DNA of 64,000 nt, from assembly GCF_004115975.1 (NCBI RefSeq), contig NZ_SDDZ01000015.1:1-64000 (forward strand). The letters run 5' to 3'. The stretch comes from Gelidibacter gilvus. GTDB taxonomy: Bacteria > Bacteroidota > Bacteroidia > Flavobacteriales > Flavobacteriaceae. Shown here piece by piece: positions 25,309-34,693 of this stretch. The translations under genes and the position numbers were made by a program. The stretch's first letter is position 1. Every line of letters starts with the position of its first letter. Under the pieces are notes generated by a model. That model was not told where the DNA came from. It worked only from the letters and a program-made list of their open reading frames with translations, and searched no databases.

Positions 25309-25343
25309 CTTAATATATTTTTGATTCTTCCGAAGAAGTTCCT

Positions 25344-26786
25344 TTATTTCTTTTCTGACAATTCACGGGTCAACCATCCTCTTCTACTTGCTGTTGCAAT
25401 AGCGTAAGGAGTAATCCAAAACAAGCCGAAGGTGTAAAGCACACTGTAAGAATACGCCCAAAATGACTCTGTAAAACTATAACGTTTTGCATAAAACAAT
25501 ACTGGGAAACTTGAAAGAATCAAGATACTTGCAAAAGTTGACGTTATAAATAATATTGGGTGCATCAAAATGAAAAACAACATAAACACTAAAAACGGAT
25601 AGCTCATAATTATTTTTGAAGATTGACTGATAAATAACAATCGCGTCCCCAATTTTGAACCTTCTCTAAAATTCGTGAATACGTATTTAGACATCTGAAT
25701 ATTCTCACGTACATTACTTCTCCCCCATCTGATAAACATTTTGTACAGACCTTTGTATTGTTCAGGCACATTGGTATAACAGTATGCATTTCTTTGGAAA
25801 AGCACATGCTTACCTTGTTTTAAAATCATATTGGTCATGGCACGATCTTCTCCAATATCTGAAGGTTGTCCCATAAAAGTTTGGTTGATCCAATCTTCAA
25901 GACAAGCAAAAACTGCCGATCTACGGTATGCTGCCAAAGCTCCTGGAGTACAAAGCACTGAATTCAAAGTACTTTCTGCAGAACGTACAAATTCAAAACT
26001 CAAAACAAAACTCACGTTAAGCATTTTAGGCAATAAGGCTCTTTCGTTATTAAGCACTCGAATATTACCAGCTACAGCACCACAGTTCTCATTGACCACA
26101 AACGGACTAACAAGGTTTCTAAGCGTATCGGATTTAACTACAGAATCACTATCTACAGTCACAAATACTTCGCCTTTACCTAAGTTAAATCCACGGTATA
26201 GTGCATGACGTTTTCCTTTATTTTTTGGTTGCTGATAAATCGATAAACGATCCCCCAACTTCTTTTTTGCTTGTTGCATCCAATACCAAGTATCGTCCTT
26301 ACTACCATCATCAATCGCCAATATTTCCAATTTGCCTTCTGGGTATTCACTGTCTGCTAAACTCATCAAGGTATCCCAAACTTGCTTCCCTTCATTATAT
26401 GCAGGAACAATTACTGTACACGTAGGCAACTCTTCATTAGTTACAGACTTAATTGCTTTATATTTATAGTACAGAAAAAGATTATAGATGAAAAAACCCG
26501 CCTTAAAAACAAATAATCCAGTGGCTACGGTTAAAAAGATGAGTCCAAAAGTAGAACTCATACGCTCTGCTCTAAATTGTGCAAAATCATTTTGTAAATC
26601 AAATACCAAAAATACAGAACCAATCATCAGTATAAAAGTACTGACCAGAACGACTACGCCCCAAGGATTAATCGATTTTGTTGAAGATAAACCATTAAAA
26701 AAGGAACCTTTTTTCAAAGTTCCGTTAGATACCTTATCTCCTTTTGAAATTTGCTTTTGATTTAAATTTTTAATTTTTGTGTCCAT
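25344..26786 (-). CDS. Processive family 2 glycosyltransferase (NodC/hyaluronan-synthase-like)
   Basis: The 480-residue inner-membrane enzyme has two N-terminal hydrophobic segments (about 42-62, 82-108), a cytosolic GT-A domain with TVIVPAYNEG, LAIDDGSKDD, VFVTVDSDS (DxD), PGALAAYRR, SDIGEDRAMT (the general-base GEDR) and IRWGRSNVREN in place of QxxRW, and three or four C-terminal helices. This is the layout of synthases that both polymerise and export polysaccharide such as hyaluronan, chitin or poly-GlcNAc. The polymer is unknown. The gene is monocistronic and follows a sigma-54 promoter. Confidence 0.9.
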   Translation of the reverse strand: MDTKIKNLNQKQISKGDKVSNGTLKKGSFFNGLSSTKSINPWGVVVLVSTFILMIGSVFLVFDLQNDFAQFRAERMSSTFGLIFLTVATGLFVFKAGFFIYNLFLYYKYKAIKSVTNEELPTCTVIVPAYNEGKQVWDTLMSLADSEYPEGKLEILAIDDGSKDDTWYWMQQAKKKLGDRLSIYQQPKNKGKRHALYRGFNLGKGEVFVTVDSDSVVKSDTLRNLVSPFVVNENCGAVAGNIRVLNNERALLPKMLNVSFVLSFEFVRSAESTLNSVLCTPGALAAYRRSAVFACLEDWINQTFMGQPSDIGEDRAMTNMILKQGKHVLFQRNAYCYTNVPEQYKGLYKMFIRWGRSNVRENIQMSKYVFTNFREGSKLGTRLLFISQSSKIIMSYPFLVFMLFFILMHPILFITSTFASILILSSFPVLFYAKRYSFTESFWAYSYSVLYTFGLFWITPYAIATASRRGWLTRELSEKK

Positions 26787-27355
26787 AGATGATAATCCCG
26801 AATTGTTATTTGTTTTAATGATTCGCTTTCATCATAGTATAAGCAACACCTGTGCCATCTCAAAATCCCCTGTATTTAGGGCATATATGGTATTTAAGGG
26901 AATCAAAAGTGTGTAACATTTACACGTATTAGGGGATTTTACACAAGTTTTACACAGTTGTATGATGTGAATTAATATTAGTAGTGCAAAGAAGGTGATG
27001 AAAGAAGAGATTAGAGAAGGCTGTTTAGTTACTTTATATCACCACACCTTCCCAATTTCAATTAAATACTGGATATTAAAACCTAGTTAGAGATTGTTGG
27101 TGGAAAACACCAACGATGGCATAAAATCCCAACAATGGCATATTCATCACCTTTAAATCAAAAAACCTCCCCGATTTCAACTGAATCAGGAAGGTCATTT
27201 ATATATAGGCACTAAAATACAACACCAATAAAACAGTGGATTTTAGGAACTAATTAAAGATTGTTGGTGAAAAACACCAACAATTGCATAAAAAATTCTT
27301 GGTGGAAAACACCGACAATGGCCTAACCACCAACAATGGCATAAATTACTTAATT
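26787..27355. repeat. Intergenic hairpin repeats (GTTGGTG-CACCAAC units)
   Basis: Three similar hairpins with 5-nt A-rich loops occur here: GTTGGTG/CACCAAC at 27096-27102/27108-27114, the same at 27263-27269/27275-27281, and TTGGTG/CACCGA around 27299-27314. Most are followed by AATGGCATAAA or ATTGCATAAA, and extra CCAACAATGGCATA copies lie at about 27130-27142 and 27328-27342. The flanks of the first two (CCTTCCCAATTTCAATT.. and CCTCCCCGATTTCAACT..) also resemble each other, so a unit of about 165 bp seems to have been duplicated. It is not a CRISPR array: spacing and unit lengths vary. Confidence 0.65.
26842..26857 (-). promoter_or_regulatory. Sigma-54 promoter of the glycosyltransferase gene
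   Basis: On the minus strand TGGCAC-AGGTG-TTGCT matches the -24/-12 consensus (TGGCAC, 5 bases, TTGCW) with exact GG-to-GC spacing of ten bases. Transcription would start about 45 bp before the ATG at 26786. Upstream at 26911-26925 lies the palindrome GTGTAA-CAT-TTACAC, with two TTTTACACA direct repeats at about 26937-26957, suitable for an enhancer-binding activator. Confidence 0.8.
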
Positions 27356-28768
27356 TTATTTACCATAAAGTACATTGGTCGTACCGCCACCCGCTAAACT
27401 CACATCTACAGGTTTATTGGATTTCCAATTCCCACGAGTGAAATCAGGCACATCAATGGATGTCGATCTGTTGGCTACGGACTGCTCACTCAATGGTGAA
27501 ATGGCACTCCATAAAGCGGCATCATAAACATCCTGATCTAAAGGAAGTCCGTTACGCAAACAATCGATCAATCGCCAATCCATCATAAAATCCATACCGC
27601 CATGACCGCCAACCTGTTTTGCCAAATCGCCCACTTTTTGAACAATTTCCGGAGTGTACTTTTCTTCCACAGCTTTAAATTCTTCATCATTCAACCAAGA
27701 ATGACCTTTACCTATTTTGGCTTCTGGCCATTTTCGGGCAATAGCTTCGGTGCCACTTACCAAGTGGATTCGAGAATAGGGTCTAGGAGAACTGACATCA
27801 TGCTGAATCATAATGCTGCGGCCATTTTTAGTTTTGATCATGGTGGTGTTCATATTTCCTCTAAAATCGGCATTCACATAAGGCTTAAAGAAATCATCTT
27901 TGGCTGCCAAACTTTTAGCCATCGGATTCATTGAAAAATCGGCACTTGAAAGTGAAGTCAAGTAATCCATCTGATCGCCTCTATTGACATTCATAATCTG
28001 ACAAATTGGTCCTAACCCATGAGTCGCATAGAGATTTCCATCGCGTCCTATATTTTCCTTGAGGCGCCACATGTCCTGAAAAGCGTTTTTATTAAAATTC
28101 AAATCGACCAGATCGTGAATATACGCACCTTCACCGTGGATGATATCGCCAAAATAGCCTTGTCTTGCCATATTGAGTGTGAGCAATTCAAAAAAGTCAT
28201 AACAACAATTTTCGAGCATCATGCAATGCATTTTGGTCTTTTCAGAAGTTTCCACCAATTCCCAACATTCATCAGTCGTTTTGGCCGCAGGCACCTCAAC
28301 CGCCACATGCCTTCCCGCGTTCATTCCATAAACAGCCATTGGCACATGTAAATCCCATGGCGTTGCGATATAAATTAGATCTAAATCTTCCGTATCAATC
28401 ATGTCCTTCCACGCATCTTCACTTCCGCTATAAACTTTTGGGTTGTGTGCTGTGCCATCCAGTAATTTCTTGGCACTTTCGGCTTGCTTAGGTCTCAAAT
28501 CACATAATGCCTTTATTTCGACACCCTCAATATAACTTATGCGTTGTACTGCAGATGGTCCTCGCATGCCCAAGCCAATAAAACCAATTTTAACCGTCTC
28601 TATTTTAGGTGCGGCATATCCAGACATATTAAATCGGGAGGTGCCAAAATTAGGTGGTGAAACAATTCCTGACGTCGTACCACAACTGACCAAACCTCCA
28701 GTGGCAATCCCAAGTCCTGCAAGTCCACTTAATTTTAAAAAATTCCTTCTGTTATTTTTATTGCTCAT
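27356..28768 (-). CDS. Gfo/Idh/MocA family protein, GH109-like
   Basis: The 470-residue protein opens with a Tat-type signal (NRRNFLKLSG) and a possible lipobox (GGLVSC). The Rossmann motif is IGFIGLGMRGP (about 61-71), then ALCDLRP and the substrate-domain segments AVEVPAAKTTDEC and RDGNLYATHGLGPICQIMN, the latter characteristic of the NAD-dependent GH109 glycosidases. GH109 enzymes cleave alpha-GalNAc, but many relatives have other activities, so specificity is open. Exported; stands alone. Confidence 0.83.
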   Translation of the reverse strand: MSNKNNRRNFLKLSGLAGLGIATGGLVSCGTTSGIVSPPNFGTSRFNMSGYAAPKIETVKIGFIGLGMRGPSAVQRISYIEGVEIKALCDLRPKQAESAKKLLDGTAHNPKVYSGSEDAWKDMIDTEDLDLIYIATPWDLHVPMAVYGMNAGRHVAVEVPAAKTTDECWELVETSEKTKMHCMMLENCCYDFFELLTLNMARQGYFGDIIHGEGAYIHDLVDLNFNKNAFQDMWRLKENIGRDGNLYATHGLGPICQIMNVNRGDQMDYLTSLSSADFSMNPMAKSLAAKDDFFKPYVNADFRGNMNTTMIKTKNGRSIMIQHDVSSPRPYSRIHLVSGTEAIARKWPEAKIGKGHSWLNDEEFKAVEEKYTPEIVQKVGDLAKQVGGHGGMDFMMDWRLIDCLRNGLPLDQDVYDAALWSAISPLSEQSVANRSTSIDVPDFTRGNWKSNKPVDVSLAGGGTTNVLYGK

Positions 28769-28888
28769 TGTATGTGATATTAGTTTTCCATTATGACTTT
28801 ACACGCCCTATCCCATTGGAAATGGATTGAATTCTGAAAGATATTCCCTTTTATTAAGTCTTCCAAAGTTGGCAGGCTTAAAAAAGAA

Positions 28889-28921
28889 AAAGCCTCTAAA
28901 CTATTTCGATTTAGAGGCTTT
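28889..28921 (-). terminator. Terminator of the M1 peptidase gene
   Basis: A perfect 12-bp stem, AAAGCCTCTAAA and TTTAGAGGCTTT, with a 9-nt loop, is followed on the minus strand by a T-rich tract. It lies just behind the stop codon at 28932. Confidence 0.78.
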
Positions 28922-28931
28922 CCTGATGAGA

Positions 28932-30863
28932 TTATAATTTATTCCATGTATCATTTAGCATGTTGACATCTGCCAACATCTTGTTCGGATCCATGACAAC
29001 ACGCTGTACTTCTTTTGTTGTTTTCAAAAGATGAGTCCAGCTATTACCTCGCTGCCAAATTTCGACAGGAAGTCTGACATTTTCTGTGGTATCATCCGTA
29101 TAGATTACCTGAAGTTCTACCGGCATTGGAATTTGCCCATTGTTTTCAACAGTAATAAGATAATTACCTTGATAAGGTTCTACAGAAGCAATGCCCATAT
29201 CGATATTGCCATTGCCGAAAAACCAACCTTTCCAAAAATAGGACAGATCCTCTCCAGCGACATTTTCCATATGGTTGAAAAAATCGTTTGGTTGTGGGTG
29301 TTTGTATGCCCAGTTGCGGATATAGCTTTTAAAGGCCGTATCAAAACGCTCAGGACCCAATATGTATTCACGAAGCATAAAAAGACCTGCTGCTGGTTTG
29401 AAATAAGCTGTGTAGCCCAAATTCCGTGCATTGGCCACTTCAGGAGACGTATCAATACCTTCGCGGTTTTCAAAAGTGAGGTATCTCACCAAGCTCCGAG
29501 GTTGATCTGTAGAAGACGGGTATTCATTATTGTTGAAAGCTATTGTACTGTAATGGTTGATAAAGGTATTAAAACCTTCGTCCATCCATGGGTAACGACG
29601 TTCGTTGCTACCAACAATCATCGGAAACCAATTGTGGCCAAATTCGTGGTCCGTAACGCCCCATAAATCTTCACCAATGCTTTGATAATGGCAGAAACTC
29701 ACGCCTGGATATTCCATGCCGCCCACACTTGCAGCAACATTTATGGCATTATGATAAGGATAAGGATAATAGGTGTTTGAGTAAAACTCTACAGATGCTT
29801 TAGTGTATTCGGTTGAACGGGTCCAAGCATGAGTGCCATCACTTTCCTTAGGATATACAGATTGTGCCATTCCGGTTTTGCCTTCACCAAGATTCATACG
29901 AGCGGCATCCCAAATAAATGATTTTGACGAAGCCCACGCCACGTCGCGTGTGTTTTCCATTTTAAAATGCCAGGTCAATGTGCCATTCGCTTTAGCTTGT
30001 GATGTTGGCTTTCCTACTTCATCTGGTTTGATAATGTAAACGGTTTTATCGCTTTTTGCGGCTTCTGCAAAACGCTCTTGTTGGGTTTTGGTAAGCACTT
30101 CTTTCGGATTTTGTAAAATTCCAGAACAGACCACGGTTTGATCTGCTGCCGCTGTTATTTTTACGTCGAAAGTTCCATATTCACAATAAAATTCACCAGC
30201 ACCCAAATAAGGTTCTGTATTCCAACCTACCACATCATCAAATACGGCCACACGAGGATACCATTGCGCAATGGCGTAAACGGTCCCAACTTCAGTTTCC
30301 AGTCGGCCCATACGGTCCATGCCTTCAACAGGAACCTTGAATTTAAAATTCATGGTGATGGTCGCATTTCCACCTTTGGCAGCTAACGGCTTATCCAAAA
30401 AAAGCTGCATTCTGGTATCGGTAATAATATGCTTTGAAGAGGTACCGGTTTCTGTTTTTGCCGAAATATTAGACAACTCAAATCCGCCTTCAACATCACC
30501 ACTGTAACGACTTCCAAGAACTGAGGTGGTCAATGTTCCGCGAGAATTTTCGGTAAAACGATTCTGCTCCAAATAAATCCAAATAAAATCTAAAGTTTCG
30601 GGACTGTTATTGGTGTAATGGATGGTGACATTTCCAGAAACCATGTGGTTTTTTTCGTCCAAGGCCACTTCCAAATTATAATTGGCGGCATTTTGCCAAT
30701 ATTCTGGACCGGGTTTTCCTGAAGCCGTTCTGTAGACATTCCCTTGACGGTAAGTAAAATCGTCGAATAAATGTTGATTGCCATAATTTGCTTCTTGCGC
30801 AAGGATTGAAAGCGGAAGAAGGAAAGCAAACAGCCCTAAGATGCTGCTTTTAAAGTACGTCAT
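28932..30863 (-). CDS. M1 family zinc metallopeptidase, secreted
   Basis: The 643-residue protein has a signal peptide (about 1-22, LPLSILAQ). It has the M1 exopeptidase signature as GGMEYPGVSF and the zinc motif HEFGHNW (about residue 404) followed 18 residues later by the third ligand in WMDEGFNTF. Length fits short bacterial M1 enzymes. It probably trims peptides in the periplasm. A TATCTTCG element on the minus strand (30895-30902) may be its -7 box. Single-gene unit. Confidence 0.9.
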   Translation of the reverse strand: MTYFKSSILGLFAFLLPLSILAQEANYGNQHLFDDFTYRQGNVYRTASGKPGPEYWQNAANYNLEVALDEKNHMVSGNVTIHYTNNSPETLDFIWIYLEQNRFTENSRGTLTTSVLGSRYSGDVEGGFELSNISAKTETGTSSKHIITDTRMQLFLDKPLAAKGGNATITMNFKFKVPVEGMDRMGRLETEVGTVYAIAQWYPRVAVFDDVVGWNTEPYLGAGEFYCEYGTFDVKITAAADQTVVCSGILQNPKEVLTKTQQERFAEAAKSDKTVYIIKPDEVGKPTSQAKANGTLTWHFKMENTRDVAWASSKSFIWDAARMNLGEGKTGMAQSVYPKESDGTHAWTRSTEYTKASVEFYSNTYYPYPYHNAINVAASVGGMEYPGVSFCHYQSIGEDLWGVTDHEFGHNWFPMIVGSNERRYPWMDEGFNTFINHYSTIAFNNNEYPSSTDQPRSLVRYLTFENREGIDTSPEVANARNLGYTAYFKPAAGLFMLREYILGPERFDTAFKSYIRNWAYKHPQPNDFFNHMENVAGEDLSYFWKGWFFGNGNIDMGIASVEPYQGNYLITVENNGQIPMPVELQVIYTDDTTENVRLPVEIWQRGNSWTHLLKTTKEVQRVVMDPNKMLADVNMLNDTWNKL

Positions 30864-31065
30864 AATTGAAGATTTTTAATTAAAATAAGATTGCGAAGAT
30901 ACTAATTTGAGAGGATGTATTCATACCGTTAGATTTTTTAAGAGAAGATATTACTATGATTTACACCAATATCACACACATTGAGAAACCTATCAAAGTT
31001 TTGCAATCTTGAAAACACAATCAACTGATTAATCAAGCAACACAAATTAGTCCTCTTCCTATTTG

Positions 31066-32067
31066 TTATAGTTCCCAACCGATAGTGGTTCGAAAAACAT
31101 AATCATCGTAAGACGCACCTTCTACGGGCTTGTTATCATAATTATAATTAAAGCCCAACTTCACAAATAAATCCAGTGGCAAATCATATTTTAGATCTAT
31201 TTTAAAATCGGTTCTTATCCGTTTTTTCTCTGTTAAACTCGGATATACCGTCACACCCGAAATCAAGCTCAAATCGTTAAAATCAAATAGATTAACTTCC
31301 AACGCCGCGAAAGCCTCTCCACTATTTCTGTTATCATCTAGGGTATCCGTATAGTCTTCAATATTATAGGCAACACCCAAAGCGCCCGCAAGGAACATTT
31401 GATTACTATGGATAAAGTACTTACCAAAACCCAATTTATTGGTCAAACGCATCTTTAACTTCTGCTCGCTATTGGACAGATACTCCGATTGGAAAATCAA
31501 AAACTTGTCACGATTTAAAAAATAGTTAAAGGACAGTTCACCGTAGGTGCGTTGGATTTCCTCAACGTTATCCTGATTACTTCTCACTGCGTTAAATGTG
31601 GTGCCAATACTGTAGAAGTCGGAAGTGTAGCCTAAAGTGGCATCCAAAGTAAGTTGGCTTAGGTTGCTGGCTTTTGATAAATTAAATCCAAATGCCATGG
31701 TCGCATTTAAACGCGAAACGAAATCATCTTTAACTGGTTTGATGAAAACAACATTATTGATGCCAATGGCATCACCATTTAAAGCAAGGGTATCATTTTC
31801 AGTGTTTAGACCTTCAACTTTATACCGATTGCCCTCCGTTGAGGTGACCAGAAAACTTTCGGCGCTTGTTATCGATTTGACATTTTTCCATTTCACTTTG
31901 AAATCGCTGCTACTGTAGGGTGTTTTTACAATCAAAACGCCGCGATCCATTTTTTTGATCTCTCCCACAATCCGATCGCCATTAGTCAGCACTAAAGTAT
32001 CGTTTTGAGATACCACACCTAGTGAGATAAGAAAGCCAGCGAAGAGAAGTAGAAATTTAAAGTTCAT
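31066..32067 (-). CDS. DUF481 family outer-membrane protein
   Basis: The 333-residue protein has a signal peptide (FAGFLISLGVVSQ), an N-terminal small beta domain with NGDRIVGEIKKMDRGVLIVKTPYSSSDFKVKW (about 29-60; quoted in part by its start), and a DUF481-type C-terminal beta-barrel (about 115-333) with alternating aromatic strands ending in WEL. A TATATTTG element (minus strand, 32091-32098) lies 24 bp before the start and fits the Bacteroidota -7 consensus. Role unknown, structural or transport at the outer membrane. Confidence 0.8.
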   Translation of the reverse strand: MNFKFLLLFAGFLISLGVVSQNDTLVLTNGDRIVGEIKKMDRGVLIVKTPYSSSDFKVKWKNVKSITSAESFLVTSTEGNRYKVEGLNTENDTLALNGDAIGINNVVFIKPVKDDFVSRLNATMAFGFNLSKASNLSQLTLDATLGYTSDFYSIGTTFNAVRSNQDNVEEIQRTYGELSFNYFLNRDKFLIFQSEYLSNSEQKLKMRLTNKLGFGKYFIHSNQMFLAGALGVAYNIEDYTDTLDDNRNSGEAFAALEVNLFDFNDLSLISGVTVYPSLTEKKRIRTDFKIDLKYDLPLDLFVKLGFNYNYDNKPVEGASYDDYVFRTTIGWEL

Positions 32068-32418
32068 TTTAGGTGATATGTTTCAAATGGCAAATATAAT
32101 CCTATCTGAAGAAAATAAGACAATCATCTCTGTTTTTGAAAACATATAGACGATGGACGATAGTGCTACTATGGTTTTTACAACTAAACTATTAAGACCT
32201 AAAGTGCAATTCCAGCCCGACAGTCATTCTGGCGTAGATTTTTAAAACAAACTAAAAGTCTTTTGCATTCGTGAAATAGATAGCGAAATATTTTCTCACA
32301 ATTTTCAAGAAAGAATCTTTGAAATTCGTTTCAAAATTTTTAGAAGATCAATAAAATGATTTCTGCTGACAGTTTGATCCTTTTTCAATTATGAACCTTA
32401 GAACATGATTAATGACTT
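32068..32418 (-). other. Intergenic, promoter element only
   Basis: Apart from the TATATTTG element near 32091-32098 (minus strand) serving the DUF481 gene, nothing was recognised. There is no clear terminator behind the CDF gene that ends at 32419. Confidence 0.4.
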
Positions 32419-33294
32419 TCAACCATAATGATTTGGTTCAATATGAATGAGTATTTCCCCTAAATTCGGCAGCTTTTCATGTAAATAATCTTTGAGTTGA
32501 TGCGATATTTCATGTCCTACTTTAACGGGGATTTCCCCATCCACAATGGCATGTAAATCCACGTGAAATTTCATACCTGATTTTCGCACCATACATTTCT
32601 CAGTTCCCAAAACTCCAGGCACTTCAATAGAACGCGCTCTGATTTCCAAGATAAGATCATCGTAAAGTTGCTCGTCCATAATTTCACCCAATGCGGGTCT
32701 GAAAATCAAATAGCTATTGTATAAAATAAAAACCGATGCAAATAAGGCCGCCCAGTCATCGGCATTCTCATAACCTTCTCCAAATATGATGGCGATTGTA
32801 ATTCCAATAAACGCCATGATAGAAGTTATGGCATCACTCCGATGGTGCCAAGCTTCAGCTTTAAGAGAAGAACTATTGGTTTGCTTACTTTTCCTGATGA
32901 CAATTTGAAAGGAGATTTCTTTCCAAATAATGATCAATGCCAATACAATTAAAGTCCATCCTTTTGGCGTTTCTTGAGGCGTTTGGATATTTTGAATACT
33001 TGTAGTAGCAATTATAGTCGCTGAAATAACCAGAAAAGCAACCACTGCGAACGTAATCAACGGTTCTATTTTTCCATGACCATAAGGATGGTTTTCATCT
33101 GCTGGCCGCTTGGCATATTTAAAACCTAATAACACTAAAAAAGAAGCAAAAATATCTGTTGTAGATTCTATCGCATCTGCAATGAGCGCATAAGAGTTCC
33201 CGAAAAACCCGGCCAAGCCTTTTATGATGGCCAAACACGTGTTCCCAATAATACTGAAGTAAACAGTTCGTATGGCGGTTTTTTCGTTGTTCAT
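32419..33294 (-). CDS. Cation diffusion facilitator family transporter
   Basis: The 291-residue protein has six transmembrane helices. Metal-site motifs are in YALIADAIESTTDIFASF (helix 2) and EAWHHRSDAITSI (helix 5, HxxxD), and HPYGHGKIEPL is the conserved loop. The cytosolic C-terminal domain includes MKFHVDLHAIVDG and HIEPNH. It exports divalent cations such as zinc or iron by proton antiport. The copper island starts upstream with the APC permease in between, so a shared role is not clear. Confidence 0.9.
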   Translation of the reverse strand: MNNEKTAIRTVYFSIIGNTCLAIIKGLAGFFGNSYALIADAIESTTDIFASFLVLLGFKYAKRPADENHPYGHGKIEPLITFAVVAFLVISATIIATTSIQNIQTPQETPKGWTLIVLALIIIWKEISFQIVIRKSKQTNSSSLKAEAWHHRSDAITSIMAFIGITIAIIFGEGYENADDWAALFASVFILYNSYLIFRPALGEIMDEQLYDDLILEIRARSIEVPGVLGTEKCMVRKSGMKFHVDLHAIVDGEIPVKVGHEISHQLKDYLHEKLPNLGEILIHIEPNHYG

Positions 33295-33344
33295 TTATTT
33301 ATTAAGGTTACACATCATGCACTATAGACGGATAAGAAAAACGA

Positions 33345-34610
33345 CTATTTTGGATTGCTATATATTTTATGGATAACAAATCTTATAATAAAACCTACCA
33401 CCAACAATCCAATACCTGAAATTATAACATTTAAAGGTAATGAAATGGACATTGCCAAGCAGCCTATCAAACCAACTATCGGAATTAACTTCCCATACAT
33501 ACGATCTTTTTTAGGCTGTTTAATTGCCGCAATGTTGGTAATACTGTAATAAAGCAAAATCGTAAAAGTGGCTGCCCTTACTATAAATTCAAAGGATCCC
33601 AGAAGAGTCAGCAACAAAATTACGATACCTGTTAGCAAGATCCCGATATGCGGAATTCTGTAGCGGCTGTGAACCCTTTGGAAAACTGGAGGCAAATCAT
33701 GTCTTCTGCCCATGGCCAACATCATCCTACTTATTCCTAAGATTTGACTCAACAACACCCCCAACATCGCCGTGGAAGCACCAATGGTAATTACAGTACT
33801 AATAGCAGGGGCAGATAGTGCATCTGCTACAACTTGCAACGGGGAAGTACTGCTTGCCATATGCTCTGTACCTATCACTCCTATGGCTACAATGGAAATA
33901 GCGACGTAAAGGACTATTGCGGTTATAATGGTGATAATAATCGCCTTCGGAATCGTTTTCTTGGGTTCTGATACTTCTTCTGCAAGGGTGGCAATTCGTG
34001 CATAACCTGTAAAAGCAAAAAACAAAAGTGCGGCAGCTTCTGCAATTCCTGTTATACCGAATGGCGCGAAAGGTTTAAAATTCTCCGCCTTCACTTGAGG
34101 AAGCCCGCTAAAAACCAAATATAAAAGTGAAACCAACGTGACTGAAACAATCACAAGATTTAAGATTCCTGCCTTTTTTATGCCGAAATAATTGGCAAGA
34201 GTTAAGCCTATGATGGCCAAAACAGAGAAGCTCATTGGCGAGGCGATCGGCACTAGCTGATAAAAATAGCTGCCAAACCCTATTGCCACCACGCCCGCGG
34301 CTGCAAGTTTGCTGATGAGAAACATCCAGCCCGCAGAAAAACCAACGGTCGGATTTACCAAAATATAGCCATATTCGTAAGTGCCGCCCGATTCTGGATA
34401 TATGGCTGCCAATTGCGCAGAACTCAAAGCATTACATGTGGCAATAACTCCAGCGATTAAGAGGCCAATTATAAAGGCAGGACCAGAAACTCCAGCGGCA
34501 ATTCCCGTGACCACAAAAATCCCTGCCCCGATTATAGCGCCCAAACCAATGCCTACTGCATCGATTAACGTCAGCGATCTAACAAGTCCTTTGTCATTTG
34601 GATTTTTCAT
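33345..34610 (-). CDS. APC superfamily amino acid permease
   Basis: The 421-residue protein has 12 predicted helices. The first carries GIGLGAIIGAGIFVVTG, the substrate-binding unwound helix of the APC family, and helix 6 is FFAFTGYARIATLAEE. It resembles bacterial cationic or general amino acid permeases (YfnA/CAT-like). Substrate unassigned. The gene is 50 bp from the CDF gene and on the same strand. Confidence 0.88.
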   Translation of the reverse strand: MKNPNDKGLVRSLTLIDAVGIGLGAIIGAGIFVVTGIAAGVSGPAFIIGLLIAGVIATCNALSSAQLAAIYPESGGTYEYGYILVNPTVGFSAGWMFLISKLAAAGVVAIGFGSYFYQLVPIASPMSFSVLAIIGLTLANYFGIKKAGILNLVIVSVTLVSLLYLVFSGLPQVKAENFKPFAPFGITGIAEAAALLFFAFTGYARIATLAEEVSEPKKTIPKAIIITIITAIVLYVAISIVAIGVIGTEHMASSTSPLQVVADALSAPAISTVITIGASTAMLGVLLSQILGISRMMLAMGRRHDLPPVFQRVHSRYRIPHIGILLTGIVILLLTLLGSFEFIVRAATFTILLYYSITNIAAIKQPKKDRMYGKLIPIVGLIGCLAMSISLPLNVIISGIGLLVVGFIIRFVIHKIYSNPK

Positions 34611-34693
34611 TCTTTTTGTTTAGTATGAAGGCACCATCAAAAATACACGACAAGGTTTAATGATAAACAATAAACTTCCAACACTATTATATA

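Noticed and set aside
27045-27345. CRISPR array
   Set aside because: Units differ in length, spacing is irregular, spacers are not of constant size, and no cas genes are near.
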